Shown here in pieces: positions 8,128 through 15,698 of a stretch of DNA of 40,138 nt. Origin of the DNA: Rhodospirillales bacterium (lineage in GTDB: Bacteria; Pseudomonadota; Alphaproteobacteria; Acetobacterales; Acetobacteraceae); the NCBI GenBank assembly GCA_025351925.1, contig JANXVC010000499.1:1-40138 (forward strand), given 5' to 3'. The notes under the pieces are model-generated. The model saw only the letters and a program-made list of their open reading frames with translations, did not search any database and was not told the origin of the DNA. The translations under genes were made by a program, and so were the position numbers. Every line of letters starts with the position of its first letter. The stretch's first letter is position 1.

Positions 8128-8449
8128 GGCGCGTCCTGTATCGCCCCGGCCAGTGCCGTGTCCAGGCGGCGGCCTGACGGCTTAGGTATCCCGCGGACGG
8201 GCTTCGGGTTCCGCCTGGCTGCATGCAGATGCCCTGAAACAAGGCATTAAGCGGGAACCGACTGGACAAAACGCAAAGGAATGCAGCCTTTGCCAGGCTG
8301 GTATGAGATTTGCTGTTCCATCTGAAATGCTGAGGTCGGCTAAGCTGTTTCTGGCGGAAGCCGGCCATCATGCCCATCTGATCTCGACGGCGCTGGCGGA
8401 CCCATGTCCGTCGGCGAGTTTTGCGTGCCTGAGCTGAGGAGATTTCTGC
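8128..8449. other. 322-bp intergenic region between divergent genes, with nested inverted repeats
   Basis: No gene, tRNA or recognised riboswitch is visible here. The DNA is less GC-rich than its flanks in its right half. It holds an outer stem GGTTCC (8207-8212) with GGAACC (8254-8259) enclosing the 10-bp palindrome CTGCATGCAG (8219-8228) and the hairpin ATGCC/GGCAT (8229-8233 with 8243-8247). A separate perfect hairpin GCAAAGG/CCTTTGC lies at 8273-8293 with a 7-base loop. These could be part of a leader RNA, operators or a small RNA; no strong promoter could be assigned. Confidence 0.4.
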
Positions 8450-9532
8450 GTGACATCCAAAAACTCGTTGCTCGACCCGACGCCTTTCACGCTCGGCCTG
8501 CAAGGCGTGCGCGTGCTGATGGTCGGCGGCAACTGGGCAGCGGTGGAATTCCTGCTGCGACAGGGCGCGCTGGTGCGAGTCGTGGACAGCCAGCCGGACG
8601 CGGGCACGCTGGCCCTGGCGGCGGAGGGCAGGCTGCGGCTCGACCGTCGCGGTTTCGACGAGGCCGATCTCGATGGCGTGCAGCTCTGTGTTACGGCGCC
8701 GGGTCTGGCCCAAGCTGCGGCCGAGGCGCGTGGCGTGATGGTCGGCGCGTTGCCCGCAGCGTCCCGCCGGACCGGCCGCGCCAGCTTGGTCGGCGCTGGG
8801 CCGGGTGCCGCGGACCTGCTGACCGTTCGGGCCGTCGAGGTGATCCGGGACGCCGACGTCGTCATGTTCGACAAGCTGATCGGCTCCGAGGTGCTCGCAT
8901 TGATCCAGCCCGGCGCCCAGCGGATCGACGTCGGCAAGCGCTGCGGCCGGCATGCGATGGCGCAGTCGGCCATCAACGCCCTGATCGTCCGCCATGCCCA
9001 GGCCGGGCGTCACGTCGTGCGGCTGAAGGGCGGCGACCCCTTCGTGTTCGGCCGCGGCGGCGAGGAGTTGGAGAGCCTGCGCGCTGCCGGTGTTCCCACC
9101 GAGGTGGTGCCCGGCATCACCGCCGCGCTGGCGACCGCGGCACGGCTCGGCATTCCTCTGACCCATCGCGGCGCCTCGCGCAGCCTGCATCTGATCACCG
9201 CACACGGCAGCGACGACCGGCTGCCGGAGCATGACTGGACGGCGCTGGCCCGCGCCGGCGGTACGCTCGCGGTCTATATGGGCGTCCGTACCCTGCCGCT
9301 GCTGGCGGCGCGGCTGCTGGCGGCCGGCATGGCGCCCGACACGCCGGCGATCGCGGTTGAGAATGCGACGCTTTCCAATGAGCGCCGGATGCCTGGCACG
9401 CTCGCGGGCATCGCCGACGCGGTCGCCGCAGCCGGACTGGAGGGGCCGACCCTCGTGCTGATCGGCGCCGTCGTCGCCTTGGCGGATCTGGCGGCGGACC
9501 AGGACAGCGCCGAGGAACACCTTGCGGCCTGA
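8450..9532 (+). CDS. cobA: Uroporphyrinogen-III C-methyltransferase with vestigial CysG-B-like N-terminal domain
   Basis: The C-terminal part (residues about 111-345) is a full SAM uroporphyrinogen-III methyltransferase: [40 protein letters not shown] and VVPGITAALA. It makes precorrin-2, the entry point to cobalamin and siroheme. The first 110 residues resemble the Rossmann start of the CysG dehydrogenase/ferrochelatase domain (GVRVLMVGGNWAAVEFLLRQGA), but GGGxVAxRK is degraded, the usual ATDD segment is TAPG (82-85), and the roughly 100-residue dimerisation part is missing. Dehydrogenase activity is therefore unlikely. The GTG start has GAGGAG (8436-8441) upstream. The TrpD-like gene overlaps its end by 11 bp. 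The symbol cobA fits the function; cysG is the name many annotations would give. Confidence 0.88.
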   Translation: MTSKNSLLDPTPFTLGLQGVRVLMVGGNWAAVEFLLRQGALVRVVDSQPDAGTLALAAEGRLRLDRRGFDEADLDGVQLCVTAPGLAQAAAEARGVMVGALPAASRRTGRASLVGAGPGAADLLTVRAVEVIRDADVVMFDKLIGSEVLALIQPGAQRIDVGKRCGRHAMAQSAINALIVRHAQAGRHVVRLKGGDPFVFGRGGEELESLRAAGVPTEVVPGITAALATAARLGIPLTHRGASRSLHLITAHGSDDRLPEHDWTALARAGGTLAVYMGVRTLPLLAARLLAAGMAPDTPAIAVENATLSNERRMPGTLAGIADAVAAAGLEGPTLVLIGAVVALADLAADQDSAEEHLAA

Positions 9533-10499
9533 CCCGGCGGCGACGCTCGAGGAGCATCGCTTCGCCGCCTATGTCCGCACCCTCGGCCGCGGCCCCGGCC
9601 GGTCGCGCGCGCTGACGCGGGAGGAGGCGCGGGACGCACTGTCCATGGTGCTGCACGGCGAGGCCGATCCGCACCAGGTCGGCGCCTTCTTGATGCTGCT
9701 GCGCTACCGCGGCGAGGATGCGTCCGAGATGGCCGGGCTGGTGGATGCGGCCCGCGCGCACATGGGCGCGGGCCTGCCGTCGGGCACGGCGCCGGTGGAC
9801 CTGGACTGGCCGTCCTACGGCGCCGGGCGGACGCGCGGGGCGCCATGGTTCCTACTGGCGGCGTTGGCGCTGGCGCGTGCCGGCCATCGTGTGCTGATGC
9901 ATGGGTCGAACGAGTTCTCGCGCGGCACGACGGTCCCCGAGGGCCTTCAGGCGCTCGGGATGCGCCCCGCTGAGAACCGCGCGGACGCGGCGGGGCAGCT
10001 CGACCAAATGGGGTTCGCCTATTTGCCGCTGGAGACGCTGAGCCCAGCGCTCGACACGTTGCTGGGGCTGCGGCGCCTGCTTGGCCTGCGCTCACCGCTC
10101 AACACCGCGGCGCGCCTGCTCAACCCATTCGACGCGCGGGCCGGCGTGGACGGCGTGTTTCACCCCGCCTACATCGCGCTGCATCTCGCGACGGCCAGCC
10201 TGCTGGACCGCCAGCGCCTGGTGGTGGTGAAGGGCGGCGGTGGTGAGGCCGAGCGCACGCCGGCGAAGGCCGTGGCCGCGCATTGGTTCGATCGCGCGCA
10301 CGGCAGTGGCGAGGCAACCCTGCCGCCGTTGCCCAGCCTCGACGCTGAGGCTGATCTCGTCCAGGCCTGGCACGGCGCCGACGGGCCCGGCGCCGCGACC
10401 GCCATTGCCACCGTGGCACTCGGCCTCATTGCCTTAGGAGTGGCACCCGACGCCGCCGATGCACAGGCGGCCGAGGTCTGGCGCAGCCGCCACGACTGA
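9522..10499 (+). CDS. TrpD-like glycosyltransferase family 3 protein (YbiB type)
   Basis: This 325-residue protein has the two-domain layout of the nucleoside phosphorylase II/anthranilate phosphoribosyltransferase family: an all-helical N-terminal domain (about residues 10-80, ALTREEARDALSMVLHGEADPHQVGAFLMLLRYRGE) and an alpha/beta domain. The PRPP-binding glycine loop of true TrpD (GTGGD) is replaced by SYGAGRTRGAPWF, while a short HGSNEFSRGTTVPE segment and GVFHPAY are kept. It is therefore probably not a tryptophan enzyme; E. coli YbiB of this group binds nucleic acid. It starts at a TTG inside the methyltransferase gene with AGGAA just upstream, so the two are translationally coupled. 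Why this protein accompanies precorrin-2 synthesis is unknown. Confidence 0.78.
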   Translation: MRPDPAATLEEHRFAAYVRTLGRGPGRSRALTREEARDALSMVLHGEADPHQVGAFLMLLRYRGEDASEMAGLVDAARAHMGAGLPSGTAPVDLDWPSYGAGRTRGAPWFLLAALALARAGHRVLMHGSNEFSRGTTVPEGLQALGMRPAENRADAAGQLDQMGFAYLPLETLSPALDTLLGLRRLLGLRSPLNTAARLLNPFDARAGVDGVFHPAYIALHLATASLLDRQRLVVVKGGGGEAERTPAKAVAAHWFDRAHGSGEATLPPLPSLDAEADLVQAWHGADGPGAATAIATVALGLIALGVAPDAADAQAAEVWRSRHD

Positions 10500-10534
10500 A
10501 CAGCATTGCCCCGGCGCCGGAAACATGGCTGGTA

Positions 10535-11221
10535 TTGGATGAAGCACGGGTGAGACGCATGGCTGAGCAGGACAGGATCAAGGCGGCGCTGCAGGCGGCG
10601 ATTGCCAATAGCACGGAACCGATGGTGCTAAGCGACGCGCGCCAGCCCGACTTGCCGATGATCGCGGTGAACTCGGCGTTCGAGACGCTGTCGGGCTACC
10701 CCCGCGTCGAGCTGGTTGGCCGCAACTGCCGCTTCCTGCAGGGCGCCGGCACCGATGTGGCCACACGCGCCCGCATCGGCCGCTGCGTCCGCGCCGGTGA
10801 GGGCTGCATCGAGTGGATTGTGAACTACCGAAAGAACGGCACCGCGTTTTGGAACCTGCTGTTCATCTCCCCGGTATTCGGCGCCAGCGGCGAGCTGCGC
10901 TATTTCCTAGGCAACCAGCTCGACATCACCGAAGGGCTGCCGGAGTGGCTGGGCGAGGTCACATTTGGCCGGGCGCATATGTCGCCGTCGATCCAAGCCG
11001 AGTTCAACGGGCTGCTGCAGAACATCCTCAACAACTCGGACACCATGCTTACCAATTCCGGCATCGCACTGACGGGGATCATCGCCGCCGCGCGCCGTTT
11101 GGCGGAGCTTACGACCCAGCTTGATCCCGGGGCCAAGCCGCCGCCGCCCGGCTCGCCGCGGCTGCCGGCTATGGTCGCCGTTCCAGCACGAAATGGACGG
11201 GCCGGTCCGGCTGCGTTGTGA
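10535..11221 (+). CDS. Short LOV-domain (PAS) blue-light photoreceptor
   Basis: This 228-residue protein has one LOV domain (about residues 20-135) and a C-terminal helical extension but no kinase, HTH or GGDEF output. The flavin signature GRNCRFLQG contains Cys65, the residue that forms the light-induced flavin adduct. Asn97 and Asn107 in NYRKNGTAFWN and Gln128 in FLGNQLDIT are the conserved FMN-contacting positions, so it should be photoactive. The tail ends in a Pro/Gly-rich stretch. Starts are uncertain: TTG 10535, GTG 10550 and ATG 10559 are all in frame. The 3' end overlaps the convergent P450 gene by 53 bp. Signalling could occur through a protein partner; none is visible nearby. Confidence 0.88.
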   Translation: MDEARVRRMAEQDRIKAALQAAIANSTEPMVLSDARQPDLPMIAVNSAFETLSGYPRVELVGRNCRFLQGAGTDVATRARIGRCVRAGEGCIEWIVNYRKNGTAFWNLLFISPVFGASGELRYFLGNQLDITEGLPEWLGEVTFGRAHMSPSIQAEFNGLLQNILNNSDTMLTNSGIALTGIIAAARRLAELTTQLDPGAKPPPPGSPRLPAMVAVPARNGRAGPAAL

Positions 11222-12557
11222 CGAAGCCGCGCGGCATCACCGCTCCGCGCCCGGCGAAGCTGATCCGGAAACTTCGCAGCAGCCGCGCCAGCACCAATAC
11301 GGCCTCGGTCAGCGCAAACTGTGCGCCGACGCAGATGCGTGGGCCCGCCCCGAACGGCATGTAGCTGTAGCGGTCGGGCGGAATTGCACCCGGCATGAAG
11401 CGCTCGGCGTCGAAGCGGTCGGGGTCGTCCCATAGCTTGCGGTGCCGGTGCAATACCCAGGGCGAGACGCTGACCACCGTGCCCGCCGCCACCCGGCGCC
11501 CGGCGATGACGTCGGGCGCCAGAGCCTCCCGCACGATCAGGAACGCCGGTGGATAGAGCCGCAGCGCCTCGTCCACATGGGCGCGGATCGCGGGCAGCGA
11601 GCGTAGCGCGTCGGCGGCATTGTCCTCGGACAGGTCGGCGGTGGCGGCCTCGGCGGCCAGGCGGTCCTGCTGGTCCGGCAGACGGGCGGCGATGTAACAG
11701 GCCCAGAACAGCGTGACGGCCGTCGTTTCGTGCCCAGCCAGGATCATCGTCGCGACCTCGTCCCGCAGCTGCGCCCGGCCGAACCCGGCGCCGGTCGCCG
11801 GGTCGCGGGCGGCAGCTAGCATATCGAGCAGGTCGCGCGGCCCGCCCTCCGCCGGCGCCTGCGCGGCACGGGCGTCGATCAGCCGGTCGATGAAGCGCAG
11901 CCAGTCCGCCCGGAACGCGCCGCGGCCGAGGTCGAGCGGCGAGGGTATGGCGATCGGCAGCAGCAGGTCGAGCGCGCCGGGCTGGGCGAAGCGCCGGGCA
12001 TACTCCACCACCAGCGCCCGCAACTCGGCGCCGAACCCAGCCATTTCGAGCGAGAACATCGACTGCCCGGCTATTTGCAGCGCCAGATGCTGTAAATGCG
12101 GCATCAGCACGATCGGCTGGCCGATCAGGCGGTCCAGCTCGGCCTCGGTGTGCCGGGCAGCGGCGACGACGTGGCGGGACAGCACCGGCATGGTGCGCGG
12201 CGACATGGCCGGCGCGATGGTGCGGCGCTGGTGCCGCCATGCCGCGCCGTCTGCCAGGAACAGGCCGCGGCCCAGCAGGGGCTGCAGCACGCGCCGGGCG
12301 CCGATGTTGCGGCCATAGTTCTCGTGGTTTGCCACCAGCACGTGCCGGATCGCCTCCGGCGAGTTCAGCATGAGCTGCTCGCGGCCCAGGAAGCGCCCAC
12401 CGAGGATGTCCTGCTCATAAGCGGCGGCACCCCAAAGCTCCAGCGGGTTCCGCCGCAGCACGAGGAACGCCTCGACTTGCGAGCGCTCCCGCGTCGGCAT
12501 GGGGGGGCGCGGCAGAAGCGCTGTGGTGACGGAGGCAGGCTGGGGCGCGTCGAGCAT
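11169..12557 (-). CDS. Cytochrome P450
   Basis: This 462-residue P450 has all diagnostic motifs: the I-helix oxygen-activation motif AGHETT (274-279), the K-helix ExxR (Glu330, Arg333 in DEALRLYPP), and the haem loop FGAGPRICVG with the ligand Cys409. No membrane anchor is seen, so it is probably a soluble bacterial monooxygenase needing a separate ferredoxin and reductase, not found in this window. The substrate cannot be told; fatty acids, terpenoids or carotenoids are possible. The ATG at 12557 gives a normal family N terminus; upstream extension would be low-complexity. It is divergent from the Rieske oxygenase gene across 115 bp that contain a direct repeat, so both may share control. 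Confidence 0.9.
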   Translation of the reverse strand: MLDAPQPASVTTALLPRPPMPTRERSQVEAFLVLRRNPLELWGAAAYEQDILGGRFLGREQLMLNSPEAIRHVLVANHENYGRNIGARRVLQPLLGRGLFLADGAAWRHQRRTIAPAMSPRTMPVLSRHVVAAARHTEAELDRLIGQPIVLMPHLQHLALQIAGQSMFSLEMAGFGAELRALVVEYARRFAQPGALDLLLPIAIPSPLDLGRGAFRADWLRFIDRLIDARAAQAPAEGGPRDLLDMLAAARDPATGAGFGRAQLRDEVATMILAGHETTAVTLFWACYIAARLPDQQDRLAAEAATADLSEDNAADALRSLPAIRAHVDEALRLYPPAFLIVREALAPDVIAGRRVAAGTVVSVSPWVLHRHRKLWDDPDRFDAERFMPGAIPPDRYSYMPFGAGPRICVGAQFALTEAVLVLARLLRSFRISFAGRGAVMPRGFVTTQPDRPVHFVLERRP

Positions 12558-12596
12558 CGACTTGATATGGGGCGCGTCGTCGATCGGACCAGCGTC

Positions 12597-12628
12597 GGAA
12601 CTTGTTTGTTGTGCCCGGAACTTACTTG
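12597..12628 (+). repeat. Direct repeat between divergent P450 and Rieske genes, candidate operator
   Basis: Two copies of the 12-mer GGAACTTnnTTG lie at 12597-12608 and 12617-12628, identical at ten positions and exactly 20 bp apart, about two DNA turns. Such spacing puts both copies on the same face of the helix, as for a dimeric regulator. No regulator gene is adjacent, so its function is inference. Confidence 0.4.
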
Positions 12629-12672
12629 CTCTGCATTGACGCCAATGTGCCGAGGCCGGATGGTCAGGAAAC

Positions 12673-13737
12673 ATGGAGAACTCGATGCCTGATGGACCCA
12701 ACAGCCTGGCCGACGTCGATTTGCGCCGCATCGGGGCGCATCCCGACCATTGGTATCCTCTTGCTTGGTCGCATGAGGTGAAGCCGGGCAGGGCGCTTGG
12801 CACCCGTTTTGCCGGCGACCCGGTTGTGCTGGTGCGAAACAAAGACGGCGGCGTGTTCGCGCTGGAGGACCGCTGCGCCCATCGCCAGGTGCCGCTGCAT
12901 AAGGGCGTCGTGGACGGCGACGCGATCCGCTGCTGCTATCACGGCTGGACCTATGACCGCACCGGCCACTGCATCGACGTGCCCTACCTCGGCAAGGGAC
13001 ACCTGCCGAACGGCGTGCGCGCCTATCCCTGCCGTGAGGCCGAGGGCCTGATCTTCGTCTTCCCGGGCGACGCCGAGCTCGCCGAGTCGCGTCCGTTCCC
13101 GGCGCTCGGCTCCGTCGCTGATCCCGCCTATAAGACCCGGCGCTTCGGCAAGCCCATCGGCTGCCACTACACGTTCATGCACGAAAATCTTATGGACATG
13201 AACCACCAGTTCCTGCACCGGGCGCAGATGGGCCAGATCCGCCCGCGCTACCTCGGCCGCCGCATGGGCGAGGGCTGGCTCGAGATCGACTACACCTTCG
13301 CCCGCACCGGCGGCGGGCAGTCGCTGGGTGAGCGCGTCATCTTCGGCAGCAAGCGGGTCGGCGGCTGGGAGAACAACCGCGACAAGATGACGATACGCAC
13401 CGACTATCCATACCAGACGCTCAAAATTTGGGCCGGCGACGATATCCCGGTGATGGATCTGTGGATCGTCTATGTGCCGCTCGACGCCGAGCAGCGCACC
13501 AACCGCACCTTCGGCCTGCTGTCGGTGCGGCGTCCGCGCATTCCCGGCCTGATCGAGGCCGCGTGGCCGTTCCTGGTGTTCTTCACCGAACGCATCTTCG
13601 CCGAGGACCGCGCCATCGTGGAGATGGAGCAGGCGGCGCATGACCGGCAGGGTGAGGACCTGAACCAGGAGGTGTTCCCGGCGATCCGCGACCTGCGCGG
13701 ATTGCTGGCCAATTGCGGGACGTTACCGGGACAGTGA
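12673..13737 (+). CDS. Rieske non-haem iron oxygenase, alpha subunit
   Basis: This 354-residue protein has an N-terminal Rieske domain (about residues 20-130) with the [2Fe-2S] ligands Cys68-x-His70 and Cys87-x2-His90 (CAHRQVPLH and CCYHGW), then a catalytic domain with the mononuclear iron motif DMNHQFLH (Asp175, His178, His182). The iron histidines are spaced H-x3-H, not the common H-x4-H. It should hydroxylate or demethylate an unknown organic substrate using electrons from a reductase encoded elsewhere. The ATG at 12673 follows AGGAAAC at an ordinary distance. It ends nine bases from the convergent ABC transporter gene. VanA-like proteins are the nearest well-known relatives I can name. 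Confidence 0.88.
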   Translation: MENSMPDGPNSLADVDLRRIGAHPDHWYPLAWSHEVKPGRALGTRFAGDPVVLVRNKDGGVFALEDRCAHRQVPLHKGVVDGDAIRCCYHGWTYDRTGHCIDVPYLGKGHLPNGVRAYPCREAEGLIFVFPGDAELAESRPFPALGSVADPAYKTRRFGKPIGCHYTFMHENLMDMNHQFLHRAQMGQIRPRYLGRRMGEGWLEIDYTFARTGGGQSLGERVIFGSKRVGGWENNRDKMTIRTDYPYQTLKIWAGDDIPVMDLWIVYVPLDAEQRTNRTFGLLSVRRPRIPGLIEAAWPFLVFFTERIFAEDRAIVEMEQAAHDRQGEDLNQEVFPAIRDLRGLLANCGTLPGQ

Positions 13738-13746
13738 TGGGCCGGC

Positions 13747-15603
13747 CTAGCGATACCCCGCCGCCTGCAGCTCGAACAGCTCGGCGTAGCGGCCACGCTG
13801 GGCGAGCAGCGCCTCGTGCGTGCCGGACGCCTCGATCTCGCCGCCGGCCATCACCAAGATGCGGTCCGCCATGCGCACGCTGCTGAAGCGGTGCGAGATC
13901 AGCACCGCGGTCCGGCCGGTGCTCAGCTCCTTGAAGCGCTGGAACACCTCGAACTCGGAGCGGGCGTCCAGCGCCGCGGTCGGCTCGTCGAGGATCAGCA
14001 CTTGGGCGTCGCGCATGTAAGCGCGGGCGATGGCGATTTTCTGCCACTCGCCGCCCGACAGCTCGACCCCGCCGCGGAACCGGCGGCCGATCATCTGCTC
14101 GTATTCCTTCGGAAGGCGCCGGATGACACCGTCGGCCAGCCCACGCTGCGCCGCCGCCTCGATCCGGACGCGGTCGGCGCGCGCCTCGATGCGTCCGACG
14201 GCGATGTTGTCGGCGGCGGTCAGGTGATAGCGCACGAAGTCCTGGAAGATCACGCCCATGCTGCCGCGCAGTTGGTCCAGGTCGTACTCGCGGATGTCGT
14301 GCCCATCCATAAGGATGCGGCCCTCATCAGGGTCGTATAATCGCGCCAGTAACTTCACCAGCGTCGTCTTGCCGGCGCCGTTCTCGCCGACCAGCGCCAG
14401 GGTCTCGCCGGGATGCAGGGTAAAATTCAGGTTGCGGACCGCCCAGCGCTCGGCGCCGGGGTAGCGGAAGCCGACGCCCTCGAAGACGAACCCAGCGCCG
14501 ACCGTGGTCGGGAAAGGGCGCGGATGGGCGGGCGAGTGAATCTCCGGCTCCACCTCAAAGAACGAGAAAAGATCGTCGAGATACAGCGCCTGACCCGCGA
14601 GGCTGGAGAAGCCGGCGAGCAGCCCTTCCAGCAAGCCGCGCAGCCGCATGAACGAGCCGGCGAGGAAGGTGAGGTCGCCGATGCTGAACCCGCCGCTCAG
14701 CGTGCGCCAGGCGAGGTACGCATAGGCGATGTAGTAGCCGATGGTGCCGAGCGCCGCGAGCGCTCCGCCCCAGCCCGCGCGCCGCAAGGCCAGCTGCCGG
14801 TTCTCTGCCTGGATGCCAAGCGACAGCTGCCGGTAACGCTCGATCAGGAAGTCGTTGAGGCCGAAAATCTTGACCTCCTTCGCCGTCTCGGTACTGGCGC
14901 CGGTCTGCCGGACGTAGTCGAGCTCCCGCCGTTCTGCCGTGCGGGCAAAGCTCAGCGCGTAGCCCTGGGCGTTGAAATGCGCCTCGCCGACGAATGCCGG
15001 GATCAATGCCAGCAGCAGCAGCACGATCAGCCACGGCGCATAGGCCGCAAGCCCGGCGGCAAACCCTACGACCGTCACCACGTCCTGCGCCTGGCCGAAC
15101 ATCTGGCTGATGAGCGTCGTGCGCCCGCCGGTCTGCCGCCGAGCGCGGTCCAGCTTATCCTGCAGCTCGCTGTCCTCAAAGTCCTCAAGGTCGAGTGTCG
15201 CCGCGTGCTGCATCAGCCGGATGCTGGAGGCGTTGGTGAACCGCTCGGCCAGCAATGCATCCACCAGCGACACCACGCGGCCGAGCACGTCGGTCAGCAC
15301 GGCCAGTGCCAGCTCGGCCAGGATCAGCAAAGCGAGCCGCAGCAGCAGGCCGCTGGCGATCCAGCCGGCGGCGTCGGCCGGGTGACCCGGCAGCCGCGAC
15401 AGCTGCAGCACCTCGTCGATAATGAGCTTGCCCAGGAACAGCACCGTCACCGGCAGCAGCGCCCGCACCAGGCGCAGCGTCAAGGTGGCAGAGGTGAGGC
15501 TCGGGCTGGTGCGCCAGATCAGCGCCAGGAACGGCGGCAGGGCGCGCAGCGCGCCCAGGCGGGCCCGCAGCGTCGGGCGTGGAGGATCAATGTTTGGCGC
15601 CAT
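13747..15603 (-). CDS. ABC exporter, fused permease and ATPase (ABCB/MsbA-like half transporter)
   Basis: This 618-residue protein has an N-terminal membrane domain with about six helices (roughly residues 25-330) and a C-terminal ATPase domain. The ATPase has Walker A GENGAGKTT, the Q-loop VIFQDF, the signature LSGGEWQKIAIARA, Walker B VLILDEPTAALD and the H-loop His (LISHRFSSV). It would work as a homodimer or heterodimer and export a lipid, peptide or other hydrophobic compound; the substrate is unknown. I chose the ATG at 15603 because AGAAGAAG precedes it; a start at 15636 would add eleven residues. It is a single gene, divergent from serA. Confidence 0.88.
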   Translation of the reverse strand: MAPNIDPPRPTLRARLGALRALPPFLALIWRTSPSLTSATLTLRLVRALLPVTVLFLGKLIIDEVLQLSRLPGHPADAAGWIASGLLLRLALLILAELALAVLTDVLGRVVSLVDALLAERFTNASSIRLMQHAATLDLEDFEDSELQDKLDRARRQTGGRTTLISQMFGQAQDVVTVVGFAAGLAAYAPWLIVLLLLALIPAFVGEAHFNAQGYALSFARTAERRELDYVRQTGASTETAKEVKIFGLNDFLIERYRQLSLGIQAENRQLALRRAGWGGALAALGTIGYYIAYAYLAWRTLSGGFSIGDLTFLAGSFMRLRGLLEGLLAGFSSLAGQALYLDDLFSFFEVEPEIHSPAHPRPFPTTVGAGFVFEGVGFRYPGAERWAVRNLNFTLHPGETLALVGENGAGKTTLVKLLARLYDPDEGRILMDGHDIREYDLDQLRGSMGVIFQDFVRYHLTAADNIAVGRIEARADRVRIEAAAQRGLADGVIRRLPKEYEQMIGRRFRGGVELSGGEWQKIAIARAYMRDAQVLILDEPTAALDARSEFEVFQRFKELSTGRTAVLISHRFSSVRMADRILVMAGGEIEASGTHEALLAQRGRYAELFELQAAGYR

Positions 15604-15698
15604 GGGGCTTCTTCTCGCATCGCAGCAACTTGGCAAGCCCGTGATTCGCGCCAGGTGCCGGTTCGGCGTACAGAGCCCGCGATAAAGGACCCAATGCC

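Noticed and set aside
8128-8449. A second cobalamin riboswitch before the precorrin-2 synthase gene
   Set aside because: GCCACTG and the AGGAGACCTGCC box are not present in order on either strand.
8072-9520. Long open frame (482 codons) on the minus strand opposite the precorrin-2 synthase
   Set aside because: Gln/Arg/His-rich, no family motifs, wholly antisense to a clear gene; a product of high GC content.
12558-12672. EcfG promoter from the GGAAC boxes before the Rieske gene
   Set aside because: No CGTT is found 16-17 bases after either GGAAC copy.
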